Assembly: GCF_900112985.1 (NCBI RefSeq) | Contig: NZ_FONS01000001.1 | Span: forward strand, 121,730 to 185,729 | Direction: 5' to 3' | Length of the DNA stretch: 64,000 nucleotides | DNA from: Pedobacter antarcticus | GTDB taxonomy: Bacteria > Bacteroidota > Bacteroidia > Sphingobacteriales > Sphingobacteriaceae | Shown: in pieces, positions 27,708 through 36,932 of the stretch | Layout: each line of letters opens with the position of its first letter | How positions within the stretch are numbered: position 1 is the first letter of the stretch | Made by a program: the position numbers and the translations under genes | The notes under the pieces: model-generated | Seen by the model: the letters and a program-made list of their open reading frames with translations, nothing else | Databases searched by the model: none | What the model was told of the DNA's origin: nothing

Positions 27708-28373
27708 TTATGCGTTTGCTTCCGCAGCTTTTTTATGATCTGCAAGGAAAGTCGCCAATCCATTGTCAGTTAATGGGTGCTTCAACAAGCCTAAGATCGA
27801 AGATAATGGACCAGTCATAACATCAGCACCTAATTTAGCGCAGTTGATGATATGTAACGGACCTCTGATCGAAGCAGCCAAGATTTCAGTTTCGTAACCG
27901 TAGTTATCAAAAATTAAACGGATATCTTCAATTAATTGCAAACCGTCCTGACCTATATCGTCTAAACGACCTAAGAAAGGGGATACGTAAGTAGCACCTG
28001 CTTTGGCAGCTAATAAAGCTTGACCTGCAGAGAAAATTAAAGTACAGTTAGTTCTGATGCCTTTTGAAGAGAAATATTTGATGGCTTTAATACCGTCTTT
28101 GATCATCGGAACTTTAACTACGATTTTTGGATCTAGTTTAGCCAAAGCTTCACCTTCTTTAATGATATTCTCAAAATCTGTAGAGATTACTTCTGCACTT
28201 ACATCGCCGTCTACAATAGCACAGATAGCTTTGTAATGGTCTGTTACCTTTTGGTCTCCGGAAATTCCTTCCTTCGCCATAAGGCTTGGATTCGTAGTTA
28301 CACCATCTAATACACCAAGGTCCTGGGCTTCTTTGATTTGCTCAAGATTAGCCGTGTCAATGAAAAATTTCAT
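27708..28373 (-). CDS. fsa: Fructose-6-phosphate aldolase / small transaldolase
   Basis: A 221-aa cytosolic enzyme of the short transaldolase family (type 3B/FSA), which lacks the extra parts of Tal[14 protein letters not shown] carries the catalytic-site Asp, [10 protein letters not shown] is the substrate loop, VVKVPM holds the Schiff-base Lys, and [16 protein letters not shown] with SPFLGRLDD completes the barrel. It makes or moves dihydroxyacetone units between sugar phosphates. In Bacteroidota this form usually serves as the pentose-phosphate transaldolase, and I cannot tell the two activities apart from sequence. Single-gene unit with its own terminator. Confidence 0.88.
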   Translation of the reverse strand: MKFFIDTANLEQIKEAQDLGVLDGVTTNPSLMAKEGISGDQKVTDHYKAICAIVDGDVSAEVISTDFENIIKEGEALAKLDPKIVVKVPMIKDGIKAIKYFSSKGIRTNCTLIFSAGQALLAAKAGATYVSPFLGRLDDIGQDGLQLIEDIRLIFDNYGYETEILAASIRGPLHIINCAKLGADVMTGPLSSILGLLKHPLTDNGLATFLADHKKAAEANA

Positions 28374-28470
28374 GATTATATAATTTAGGGAATAAAAAAC
28401 TGGAGAAGTGTTCAGCGTATGCTTTTGACGGAAGATTGTGCGTTGAAAGCATAGTCAATCTGAAAAAGTA

Positions 28471-28574
28471 AAAAATGGGCAAGCAACCTTTATCGCACCG
28501 CTACAACCTCCTACCCTTGCTTCGTTCCCGCCCTGGGGGAGTTCAAAGGGAGCTGATCGTAAAGGACTTGCCCA
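28471..28574 (-). ncRNA. ffs: Signal recognition particle RNA (4.5S-type)
   Basis: The minus-strand transcript begins near GGGCAAG (28573) and ends CTTGCCC (28477), which pair. CCTTTA/TAAAGG extends the stem. At the tip lies CAGGGCGGGAACGAAGCA: the AGG and AGCA sides of the Ffh-binding loops around a GGAA tetraloop closed by CG pairs, the hallmark of SRP domain IV. A T run (28470-28475) after the last pair is the terminator. A strong promoter sits right before it. It is short (about 100 bases), with no Alu domain, as in many Gram-negative bacteria. With Ffh it targets nascent membrane proteins. Confidence 0.85.
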
Positions 28575-28577
28575 CTG

Positions 28578-28607
28578 CAAATGTAGCAAAAGAGTTTAGT
28601 CTGCAAA
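28578..28607 (-). promoter_or_regulatory. SRP RNA promoter
   Basis: On the minus strand TTTG (28604-28607) and TACATTTG (28578-28585), 18 bp apart, match the Bacteroidota -33/-7 consensus. The SRP RNA starts about 4-5 bp later. Confidence 0.75.
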
Positions 28608-28853
28608 AACGAAATTCAAAAAAAAGTCCAGGAAAATATTTAACTTCAGATAATGAATTGAAGACGAGTGAATTGTAATTGAATATTTTTTTCAAATATT
28701 TTTCAGCGTATAGATTTTTGAGTCAAATTGATGGTTTTTGCGCTGAGAGCAGGGGAGGTTAAATGCCTTATTATGCTCGGAAAGCCAATTTTTTGTTCAA
28801 AAATTCATTTTTGCCAGTCATTTTTAACGCTCCCAAATAGACTACTTTCGTTC

Positions 28854-28904
28854 AATTGCCAAGTTGATAATTTTCGACTGTAAAAATTGCCAAGTTGATA
28901 ATTT
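28854..28904 (+). promoter_or_regulatory. Two 20-bp direct repeats upstream of gltB
   Basis: AATTGCCAAGTTGATAATTT occurs at 28854-28873 and again, exactly, at 28885-28904, with starts 31 bp apart (three helix turns). They end about 100 bp before the gltB ATG. The layout suggests tandem binding of a nitrogen or glutamate-responsive regulator on one DNA face. Confidence 0.6.
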
Positions 28905-29007
28905 AACCCTATTGAAATTATGCTATTCTTTGTTTTTCACAAAAAAAATAACAGAATGGTAATTGATCAAAAATTTAAATACCTTAGTGTTTAGAATACA
29001 ATTAGAT

Positions 29008-32000
29008 ATGGAACAACTACAAGATAATGAGGGCTTATACGACTCCAAATTCGAGCACGATGCTTGCGGTATTGGGTTCGTAGCCCATGTGAAGGGAAGA
29101 AAGTCACAACAAATTATTTCAGACGCTATAACCATTCTGGAAAACCTTGACCACCGGGGTGCATGCGGTGCAGAGATTAATACAGGCGATGGGGCAGGTA
29201 TTATGATACAGATACCCCACGAATTTCTATATGACGAATGTTTAAAGATAGGTTTCAGTCTGAATCAATCGGGCGATTATGGCGTAGGGATGTTATTCTT
29301 GCCAAAAGACGTTAGAGCAAGGGAAGAATGTCGTGAAGTAATATACAGAGCAGCAGAAAAGCTGGGTCTGGATGTATTAGGCTTCAGGAAAGTAAATACT
29401 AATCCTGCGGATATTGGAGATATGGCACTGTCAGTAGAGCCGGAAATGGAACAACTCTTTGTTTCACGCCCCGAAAATATTGCTGCCGGCGCAGATTTTG
29501 AACGTAAACTATATGTCTTTAAGAACTACCTGAGCAAAACCATTCTGGGTACAGTTAAAGGAATTAAAGCAGATTTTTATATCGCTTCATTTTCTTCACG
29601 TACTATAGTATATAAAGGACAGCTAACATCTATGCAGGTTAGAACCTATTTCACAGAGTTAAGTGATAAAAGAGTTGTTTCTGCATTTGGTTTAGTCCAC
29701 TCACGTTTTGCTACGAATACCTTTCCATCATGGAGGCTGGCACAACCATTCCGATATATTGCCCACAATGGTGAGATTAACACCTTACAAGGTAACCTGA
29801 ACTGGTTCCGTGCAAGTGTGAAATCATTTGCTTCCAGCTATTTTACTGCTGAAGAATTGAATATCCTGCTCCCGGTGATCGATGAATCACAATCAGATTC
29901 CGGCTGTCTGGACAATATTATAGAATTATTATTGCATGCCGGCCGTTCCTTGCCACATGTAATGATGATGCTGATTCCTGAAGCATGGGATGGTAATGAA
30001 GACATGGATGAGCTTAAACAAGCCTTCTACAAATTCCATGCAACCTTAATGGAGCCTTGGGATGGACCAGCGGCCATTGCTTTTACAGATGGTAATCTAA
30101 TTGGTGCCACACTGGACAGAAATGGTTTAAGACCTTCCCGTTATGCAATTACTAAGGATGACCGCGTAATTATGGCATCTGAATCTGGCGTACTGGCTTT
30201 AGATCAGAGCGAGATTATCGAAAAAGGCAGATTAACCCCTGGTAAAATGTTCGTTGTGGATATGGAACAGGGCAGAATTATCAGCGATGCCGAAATCAAA
30301 CAAGAAGTATGCAGCCGTAAGCCTTATGGTGACTGGTTAAATCAATATCAGATCCGCCTGGAAGAACTTTCAGATCCAAGAGTGGTCTTTACAGGACTTT
30401 CACAAGAGTCTATTTTTAAATATCAGCAGGTATTTGGTTATAGCAGGGAAGATGTCGACCTGATTCTGAAACCGATGGCTTTAGAAGCGAAAGAGCCAAT
30501 TGGTTCTATGGGTACAGATATCCCGCTGGCCGTACTTTCTCAGAAACCCCAGCATTTATCTTCTTATTTCAAGCAGTTATTTGCACAGGTTACCAACCCG
30601 CCAATTGACCCGATCCGTGAAAAAGTGGTGATGAGTCTTGCTGGTTTTATGGGGAACAATGGTAATTTGCTGGAAGAGCATGCTATGCAATGTCACTGTG
30701 TCGGTATTAAACACCCGATCCTGACTAACCTGGAACTGGAGAAAGTACGTAGTATTGATACCGGTGTATTCCAGTCTAAAACTTTGCAGACTTATTTCCG
30801 TGCAGATGGTAAACCAGGCTCATTGGCTAAAGCACTGGAACGTTTGTGCCGTTACGCAGTAGATGCAGTAGAAGACGGATTCCAGGTATTGGTCCTTTCA
30901 GACCGTGCATTGGACTCTGAGCATGCTGCTATTCCATCTTTACTGGCTGTTTCGGCGGTACACCATCACCTGATCCGTAAAGGTCATCGTGGTGCGGTAG
31001 GTATCGTGGTTGAAGCGGGAGACGTATGGGAAGTACATCATTTCGCTTGTCTCATTGGTTTTGGTGCGACTGCAGTGAACCCTTATCTGGCTCTGGAAAC
31101 GATTACCGGATTCCAGAAAGAAAGTGGTATGGCCGTCAATAAATTAATTGATAATTATATCTACGCTGTAAATAACGGATTGCTGAAGATCTTCTCTAAA
31201 ATGGGAATTTCCACTTTACAATCTTACCATGGTGCACAGATCTTCGAAATTCTGGGTATCCATAAAAGTGTGGTAGATAGCTATTTCAGCGGTGCTGTAT
31301 CCAGAATCGGCGGTTTGGGACTGGATGAAATTGCACGTGAAGCATTAATTAAACACAGCCGTATTTTCGGAAAGAACACCCGCCCGGATGCAATCCTGCC
31401 AACTGGTGGTAATTATAAATGGCGCAGAAAAGGGGAGCAGCATTTGTTTAACCCGCAGACTATCCATTTATTACAAAATGCGACCCGCAAAAACGACTAC
31501 CAAACGTATAAACAATATAGCAAGCTCGTTAATGAGCAGACTAAGCAGGCTTATACTATCCGCGGATTGTTTGAATTTAACTATAACCGCTCTTCGGTAC
31601 CACTGGATCAGGTAGAACCGGTTGAAAGTATCTTAAAACGTTTCGCTACAGGAGCGATGTCTTTCGGGTCCATATCCCATGAAGCACACTCTACACTAGC
31701 GATTGCGATGAACCGGATCGGTGGAAAAAGTAATACCGGAGAAGGTGGAGAAGACGAACTGCGTTATGAAAAAATGGCCAATGGAGATTCTATGCGTTCT
31801 TCGATCAAACAGATCGCTTCTGCAAGATTTGGCGTAACCAGTAACTATTTGACCAACGCAGATGAGCTGCAGATTAAAATGGCTCAGGGTGCTAAACCGG
31901 GTGAAGGGGGCCAGCTTCCAGGGCATAAAGTAGATGACTGGATTGCAAAAGTCCGCCATGCTACTCCGGGTGTTGGTTTAATTTCGCCGCCTCCACACCA

Positions 32001-33519
32001 TGATATTTACAGTATTGAAGATTTAGCTCAGCTGATCTTTGATTTGAAAAATGCAAATCGTAAGGCCAGAATCAATGTAAAACTCGTTTCTAAAGCAGGC
32101 GTAGGTACAATTGCTGCTGGTGTGGCTAAAGCACATGCAGATGTTATCCTGGTATCTGGTTTTGATGGTGGTACAGGTGCTTCGCCTTTAACTTCTATTC
32201 AGCATGCCGGCCTTCCCTGGGAACTTGGTTTAGCTGAAGCGCATCAGACTTTAGTGAAAAACAGACTACGCAGCCGTGTGGTCCTGCAAACTGACGGGCA
32301 GCTAAAAACAGGTAAAGATATCGCTGTTGCGGCTTTACTAGGGGCTGAAGAATGGGGTGTGGCTACTGCTGCATTAGTTACTTCGGGCTGTATCATGATG
32401 CGTAAATGTCACTTAAATACTTGTCCTGTAGGTGTGGCGACTCAAGATCCTAACCTGCGTAAGTTATTTACCGGAGAAGCAGATCATGTAGTTAACCTGT
32501 TTTACTTCCTGGCCGAAGAACTGCGTGAGATTATGGCAGAATTAGGTTTTAAATCTGTAGAGGAAATGGTTGGTCAGGCAGATGCACTGAGCTTGCGTGC
32601 TGTTGATCCTGCAGACTGGAAACTGAAAAACCTGGATCTTTCCGCAATCTTATATAAAGCGCCTGATAATGGTTTGAGCCTGTTCCAGACTGAATTCCAG
32701 GACCATGGAATAGATAATGTACTGGATCATCAGCTGATTGCTGCTGCAGGACCTGCATTATTTAATAAGGAGCCTGTATTCCAGTCGTTTGAGGTGAAAA
32801 ACACGGATCGTGCAATTGGTACCATGTTATCTAACGAAGTTTCGAAAGTTTATGGCAGTGCAGGTTTACCGGCTGATACCATCAACTTTAAATTCCACGG
32901 TTCTGCCGGACAAAGTTTTGGTGCTTTCACCGCAAGAGGTATTTCACTGGAGCTGGAAGGTGAAGGAAATGACTATGTTGGTAAAGGCTTATCAGGCGCA
33001 AGGATTTCGATTTATCCGTTTAAAGAAGTGACTTATGTCCCAGAGCAGAATATCATTCTGGGGAATGTTGCTTTATATGGTGCGACATCCGGCGAATTAT
33101 TCGCAAGAGGTTTAGCCGGAGAACGTTTTGCTGTGAGAAACTCAGGTGCAACAGCAGTTATTGAAGGTTTAGGAGACCATGGTTGTGAGTATATGACTGG
33201 TGGAGAAGTTCTCGTACTGGGTAATACAGGAAGTAATTTCGCTGCCGGAATGAGCGGTGGTGTAGCCTGGATTTACGATGTGAACGGAGATTTTCCACAT
33301 AAATGTAATACCGAAATGGTAGATCTGGATCCGCTTCAGGAAGAAGATGAAATCAGAATCAACAGTTTGCTGAAGAAACATATTCAGTTGACTGGTAGTA
33401 AATTAGCTGAATTTATCTTAAGTGACTGGGCGACACAATCCGCGCATTTCGTTAAAGTATTCCCTAAAGAATACAAAGCGGTTTTATTAAAAAGAAGTTC
33501 AACGATCAAAACATCATAA
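29008..33519 (+). CDS. gltB: Glutamate synthase (NADPH) large subunit
   Basis: A 1503-aa alpha subunit of GOGAT, which makes two glutamates from glutamine and 2-oxoglutarate. I chose ATG 29008 (MEQLQDNEG) over a TTG 15 codons earlier. Residues 1-19 are then the propeptide and C20 in HDACGIGF is the amidotransferase nucleophile freed by processing. The glutaminase domain comes first, then the central domain, then the FMN-binding synthase domain with the 3Fe-4S cysteines C1128, C1134 and C1139 (KCHLNTCPVG), then the Gly-rich beta-helix. gltD follows after 3 bp, so they form one operon. Regulation probably acts through the tandem repeats upstream. Confidence 0.97.
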   Translation: MEQLQDNEGLYDSKFEHDACGIGFVAHVKGRKSQQIISDAITILENLDHRGACGAEINTGDGAGIMIQIPHEFLYDECLKIGFSLNQSGDYGVGMLFLPKDVRAREECREVIYRAAEKLGLDVLGFRKVNTNPADIGDMALSVEPEMEQLFVSRPENIAAGADFERKLYVFKNYLSKTILGTVKGIKADFYIASFSSRTIVYKGQLTSMQVRTYFTELSDKRVVSAFGLVHSRFATNTFPSWRLAQPFRYIAHNGEINTLQGNLNWFRASVKSFASSYFTAEELNILLPVIDESQSDSGCLDNIIELLLHAGRSLPHVMMMLIPEAWDGNEDMDELKQAFYKFHATLMEPWDGPAAIAFTDGNLIGATLDRNGLRPSRYAITKDDRVIMASESGVLALDQSEIIEKGRLTPGKMFVVDMEQGRIISDAEIKQEVCSRKPYGDWLNQYQIRLEELSDPRVVFTGLSQESIFKYQQVFGYSREDVDLILKPMALEAKEPIGSMGTDIPLAVLSQKPQHLSSYFKQLFAQVTNPPIDPIREKVVMSLAGFMGNNGNLLEEHAMQCHCVGIKHPILTNLELEKVRSIDTGVFQSKTLQTYFRADGKPGSLAKALERLCRYAVDAVEDGFQVLVLSDRALDSEHAAIPSLLAVSAVHHHLIRKGHRGAVGIVVEAGDVWEVHHFACLIGFGATAVNPYLALETITGFQKESGMAVNKLIDNYIYAVNNGLLKIFSKMGISTLQSYHGAQIFEILGIHKSVVDSYFSGAVSRIGGLGLDEIAREALIKHSRIFGKNTRPDAILPTGGNYKWRRKGEQHLFNPQTIHLLQNATRKNDYQTYKQYSKLVNEQTKQAYTIRGLFEFNYNRSSVPLDQVEPVESILKRFATGAMSFGSISHEAHSTLAIAMNRIGGKSNTGEGGEDELRYEKMANGDSMRSSIKQIASARFGVTSNYLTNADELQIKMAQGAKPGEGGQLPGHKVDDWIAKVRHATPGVGLISPPPHHDIYSIEDLAQLIFDLKNANRKARINVKLVSKAGVGTIAAGVAKAHADVILVSGFDGGTGASPLTSIQHAGLPWELGLAEAHQTLVKNRLRSRVVLQTDGQLKTGKDIAVAALLGAEEWGVATAALVTSGCIMMRKCHLNTCPVGVATQDPNLRKLFTGEADHVVNLFYFLAEELREIMAELGFKSVEEMVGQADALSLRAVDPADWKLKNLDLSAILYKAPDNGLSLFQTEFQDHGIDNVLDHQLIAAAGPALFNKEPVFQSFEVKNTDRAIGTMLSNEVSKVYGSAGLPADTINFKFHGSAGQSFGAFTARGISLELEGEGNDYVGKGLSGARISIYPFKEVTYVPEQNIILGNVALYGATSGELFARGLAGERFAVRNSGATAVIEGLGDHGCEYMTGGEVLVLGNTGSNFAAGMSGGVAWIYDVNGDFPHKCNTEMVDLDPLQEEDEIRINSLLKKHIQLTGSKLAEFILSDWATQSAHFVKVFPKEYKAVLLKRSSTIKTS

Positions 33520-33522
33520 ATT

Positions 33523-34989
33523 ATGGGAAAAGTAACTGGATTTTTAGAATATGAGAGAACTGCTCCTGTAAAAGAAGATGCTAAAACGAGATTACAGCAT
33601 TATAAGGAGTTCGTAGTTTCTTTCGAAAAAGAACAGGTTAAACAGGAAGCGGCCCGCTGTATGGACTGTGGTGTTCCATTTTGTCAATCGGGTTGCCCGC
33701 TTGGAAATGTAATTCCAGAGTTTAATGAAGCCGTTTATAAAAGAGAATGGGAGCTGGCTGCAGGTATTCTATTAAGTACCAACAACTTCCCTGAGTTTAC
33801 CGGACGTATCTGCCCGGCTCCATGTGAGTCTGCATGTGTACTGGGAATTAATAAATCTCCTGTATCTATTGAGGATATCGAGAAGCATATTATTGAGATT
33901 GCTTTCGAAAAAGGCTTTATTAAAGCCGATCCGCCAATGATCAGAACTGGTAAAAAGGTAGCCGTTATCGGTTCCGGACCTGCTGGTCTTGCTGCTGCTG
34001 CTCAATTGAACCGTGCAGGTCATGAGGTAGTTGTTTACGAAAGGGACGATACACCAGGTGGTTTATTAAACTACGGGATCCCTGATTTTAAATTGCAGAA
34101 AGATGTGGTAAGACGCCGTATCAGCCTGATGGAAAAAGAGGGTATTACGTTTAAATGTAATGCCAACGTAGGTGTAAACATAGAATTGAACACCTTACTG
34201 AGAGAGAATCAGTCTATTGTACTGGCTGGTGGCTCTACTGTACCACGTGATCTGCCTGTAACGGGCAGAACAGCTCAAGGGATTCATTTCGCCATGGACT
34301 TCCTGAAACAACAGAACAAACGTGTCAGAAATTTTGCAATCGCACAGGAAGATATTCTCGCAACCGGAAAAGATGTAATCGTTATTGGTGGTGGTGATAC
34401 AGGATCTGATTGTATTGGTACTTCTAACCGTCAGGGTGCACGTTCTGTTACGCAGTTTGAGATTATGCCAATGCCGGCTGAGAAGCGTACAGATAACATG
34501 CCATGGCCTACTTTTCCAATGTTATTAAAAGTAACCAGCTCACATGAAGAGGGTTGCAGCAGAGCATGGGGAGTAAATACCAAAGCATTCCTTGCAGACG
34601 AAAATAATAATCTGCGCGCACTTAGAATTGTAGATGTGCAGTGGGATATTGATGCGAACGGCAGACCTGTAAACTTCAAAGAAGTAGAGGGAACTGAGCG
34701 TGAATTACCTTGCCAGCTAGTGCTTTTAGCGATGGGTTTCCTGTATCCGCAAAAAGAAGGACTACTGGAAAAACTGGGTGTCGAGTTTGACAACCGCGGT
34801 AATGTAAAAGCAGAAGAGGGTAAATATCAAACCAATATTGCCAAAATCTTTACTGCTGGTGATATGAGAAGAGGACAGTCGCTGGTTGTCTGGGCCATTT
34901 CGGAAGGCCGCGAAGCAGCGAGAAAAGTAGATGAATATCTGATGGGTGAGAGCAGATTGCCAACCAAAGATGGTATTCCCTACGCTTAA
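33523..34989 (+). CDS. gltD: Glutamate synthase small subunit
   Basis: A 488-aa beta subunit that passes electrons from NADPH through FAD and two 4Fe-4S clusters to GltB. N-terminal cluster cysteines are CMDCGVPFCQSGCPLG and CPAPCESACVLG. The FAD-binding site is VIGSGPAGLAAAAQLNRAGH, and the NADPH-binding site is VIVIGGGDTGSD. Its end, GDMRRGQSLVVWAISEGREA, is the second FAD contact. Length is normal. It lies 3 bp behind gltB and is closed by a strong terminator at 35025-35058, so the operon is gltBD only. Confidence 0.97.
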   Translation: MGKVTGFLEYERTAPVKEDAKTRLQHYKEFVVSFEKEQVKQEAARCMDCGVPFCQSGCPLGNVIPEFNEAVYKREWELAAGILLSTNNFPEFTGRICPAPCESACVLGINKSPVSIEDIEKHIIEIAFEKGFIKADPPMIRTGKKVAVIGSGPAGLAAAAQLNRAGHEVVVYERDDTPGGLLNYGIPDFKLQKDVVRRRISLMEKEGITFKCNANVGVNIELNTLLRENQSIVLAGGSTVPRDLPVTGRTAQGIHFAMDFLKQQNKRVRNFAIAQEDILATGKDVIVIGGGDTGSDCIGTSNRQGARSVTQFEIMPMPAEKRTDNMPWPTFPMLLKVTSSHEEGCSRAWGVNTKAFLADENNNLRALRIVDVQWDIDANGRPVNFKEVEGTERELPCQLVLLAMGFLYPQKEGLLEKLGVEFDNRGNVKAEEGKYQTNIAKIFTAGDMRRGQSLVVWAISEGREAARKVDEYLMGESRLPTKDGIPYA

Positions 34990-35024
34990 AGAGCTTTTAA
35001 AACCAAACCTATACTAACCAAGAA

Positions 35025-35058
35025 AGCCCCTGGATTTATTCAGGGGCTCATTTTTTTT
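35025..35058 (+). terminator. Terminator of gltBD
   Basis: AGCCCCTG (35025-35032) / CAGGGGCT (35041-35048), then CA and eight T. Confidence 0.85.
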
Positions 35059-35071
35059 CAGGAGTATCCGT

Positions 35072-35611
35072 TTATTTAACCAGCAGGCGCATCTTTGCAT
35101 AGAAGTCCCAGAGGACAATTCCTGCCGAGATGACAATATTGAAAGAGTGTTTAGTGCCGAATTGTGGAATTTCAATGCAGTTATCAATTACCGCCATTAC
35201 TTCTTCACTCACACCATTTACCTCGTTCCCGAAGATCAGCGCATATTTCTCCTGCTGTCCCGGCTTAAATTCATGCAGATAAATACTATCTACAGCCTGT
35301 TCAATGGCGATAATTTTATAGCCATCTGCTTTAAGATTCTGAATGGCATCGAGCGTATTCTCATAATGTTTCCAGTCTACGGAAGCTGTCGCGCCGATAG
35401 CTGTCTTTTCGATTTCTCTATGTGGTGGCTGCGCAGTAATACCGCACAGGTATATTTTTTCAATGGAAAAGCCGTCTGCTGTTCTGAATGCCGATCCGAC
35501 ATTATTCATACTGCGAACATTATCCAGTACAACCACTACAGGTAATTTCTCCTGCTCCTTAAAAGCGGCTACATCTACACGGTTTAAATCTGTAGTCTTT
35601 AATTTCTGCAT
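35072..35611 (-). CDS. SpoU/TrmH-family RNA 2'-O-methyltransferase
   Basis: A 179-aa SPOUT methyltransferase. Motif 1 is LDNVRSMNNVGSAFRTADGF with the catalytic Arg, motif 2 is ALIFGNEVNGVS, and motif 3 is IEIPQFGTKHSFNIVISAGIV, where this protein has HSFN in place of the usual SLN. These build the knot that binds S-adenosylmethionine. It methylates a ribose in tRNA or rRNA. The exact target (Gm18, Gm2251 or other) cannot be told, and it lacks the N-terminal substrate domain of RlmB. It begins 15 bp behind galK on the same strand and may be co-transcribed with it. Confidence 0.88.
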   Translation of the reverse strand: MQKLKTTDLNRVDVAAFKEQEKLPVVVVLDNVRSMNNVGSAFRTADGFSIEKIYLCGITAQPPHREIEKTAIGATASVDWKHYENTLDAIQNLKADGYKIIAIEQAVDSIYLHEFKPGQQEKYALIFGNEVNGVSEEVMAVIDNCIEIPQFGTKHSFNIVISAGIVLWDFYAKMRLLVK

Positions 35612-35626
35612 GGCGCAAAATTAAAA

Positions 35627-36781
35627 TTAAATAGCAGATACGCCATGGCCTATTTCACTCTTATATACTTCGCATGCATAACCGATCTTCTGTAGATAGT
35701 CTGCCTTGATTTTCAGCTCGAAATCTTCCAGGCTTTCTTTTTTAACCAGGGCAATTGCACAGCCGCCAAATCCGGCACCCGTCATTCTGGCTCCGGTAAC
35801 ACCTGCATAATTTGCACAGAAGGCTACCAGTGTATCGAGTTCCTCACCGCTTACCTCATATAAGTTTTGAAGGGAATCGTGCGAGGCGAACATTAAACGT
35901 CCAAATTCTTCAAGATTGCCGGCATTTAAAGCTTTTGCAGCCAAACCTACACGGTCATTTTCGCGAATTACATGAGTCGCTCTTTTTAAAACAGTTTCGT
36001 CTGTGATCAGGTGGCTATGCAGAGCGAATTTCTCAGCGTTCAGCTCACATAAATTATTGAGGTGAATTTCCTGGTTGAGCGCTGCCAGTGCTGCTTCGCA
36101 TTCTGCAACCCGCTCATTATATTTAGATTCTGCCAGTTCCCGGGGTTTATTCGTGTTAATAATAATCAGTTCATGGTCACCGATCTCGCAGTCTACTTGT
36201 TTAAAGTCAAGCGTATCGCAATTCAATAACATGGCTTTCGCTTTCTCGCCAAATGCAACTGCAAATTGATCCATAATACCGCTGTTCAGACCAATGAAAT
36301 TATTCTCCACGTATTTACTAAGCTTAACCAGCGACAATTTATCTATATCCAGATTCAGGTAGGAACCCAGTGCATAGGCTGTTAGAACCTCTATTGATGC
36401 CGAAGAGGAGAGCCCTGAACCAATTGGGATATTTCCGCTGTACAGAAAATCGAAACCGACTGGAATGGTATAATCTTTAAGCAATTCATTAATTACGCCC
36501 AGCGGATAATTATACCAGTCTTTACCTTCTTTTGTATAACTTTCCTGCATTGGAATTACAGCTTCTTCTTCGAAATTCAGACTTTTGAACCGGAATACTT
36601 TTTCCTGGTTGGGTGCAAGGCATAACAAGGTGCCGAGTGTAATCGCGCAAGGCATGACCAGGCCGCCGTTATAATCTATATGTTCACCGATTAAATTTAC
36701 GCGTCCAGGGCAGAAAAACACAGCTTGAGGAGCCTGACCATAGGTGTCGGTAAATTTTCGGATCAATTCAGTTTTTATCAT
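35627..36781 (-). CDS. galK: Galactokinase
   Basis: A 384-aa GHMP kinase that phosphorylates galactose at C1 with ATP. I chose ATG 36781 (MIKTELIRKF). The 24 codons before it are poor and have no match to the family. Motif 1 is PGRVNLIGEHIDYNGG (galactose signature), motif 2 the ATP loop GSGLSSSASIEV, and motif 3 GAGFGGCAIALV. The base D in GIMDQFAVAFGE is in place. It is divergent from galM, with an inverted repeat between them that may be a shared operator, so mutarotase and kinase are likely induced together for the Leloir pathway. No galT is near. Confidence 0.95.
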   Translation of the reverse strand: MIKTELIRKFTDTYGQAPQAVFFCPGRVNLIGEHIDYNGGLVMPCAITLGTLLCLAPNQEKVFRFKSLNFEEEAVIPMQESYTKEGKDWYNYPLGVINELLKDYTIPVGFDFLYSGNIPIGSGLSSSASIEVLTAYALGSYLNLDIDKLSLVKLSKYVENNFIGLNSGIMDQFAVAFGEKAKAMLLNCDTLDFKQVDCEIGDHELIIINTNKPRELAESKYNERVAECEAALAALNQEIHLNNLCELNAEKFALHSHLITDETVLKRATHVIRENDRVGLAAKALNAGNLEEFGRLMFASHDSLQNLYEVSGEELDTLVAFCANYAGVTGARMTGAGFGGCAIALVKKESLEDFELKIKADYLQKIGYACEVYKSEIGHGVSAI

Positions 36782-36872
36782 TTTATGTGTTCTGGTTCTA
36801 ACAGCCGGTCTTTTCATACAGCAGACAAAGCCGTCTTTAAATTTATAAAACAAATCTGTTTATATCCTTATT

Positions 36873-36923
36873 TTACGTAGAACGAGGATAATTTATCTAT
36901 TATTTGTAGTATTGTCTACGTAA
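36873..36923. promoter_or_regulatory. Inverted repeat between galK and galM, putative operator
   Basis: TTACGTAGA (36873-36881) and TCTACGTAA (36915-36923) are exact inverted copies, 33 bp apart, between the two divergent gal genes. The right arm lies 9 bp before the galM ATG. Spacing and place suggest a repressor dimer pair controlling both genes. Confidence 0.55.
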
Positions 36924-36932
36924 TATTAAAAT

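Noticed and set aside
28475-28678. 67-codon plus-strand frame
   Set aside because: It is antisense to the SRP RNA core and its promoter, so the frame is accidental.
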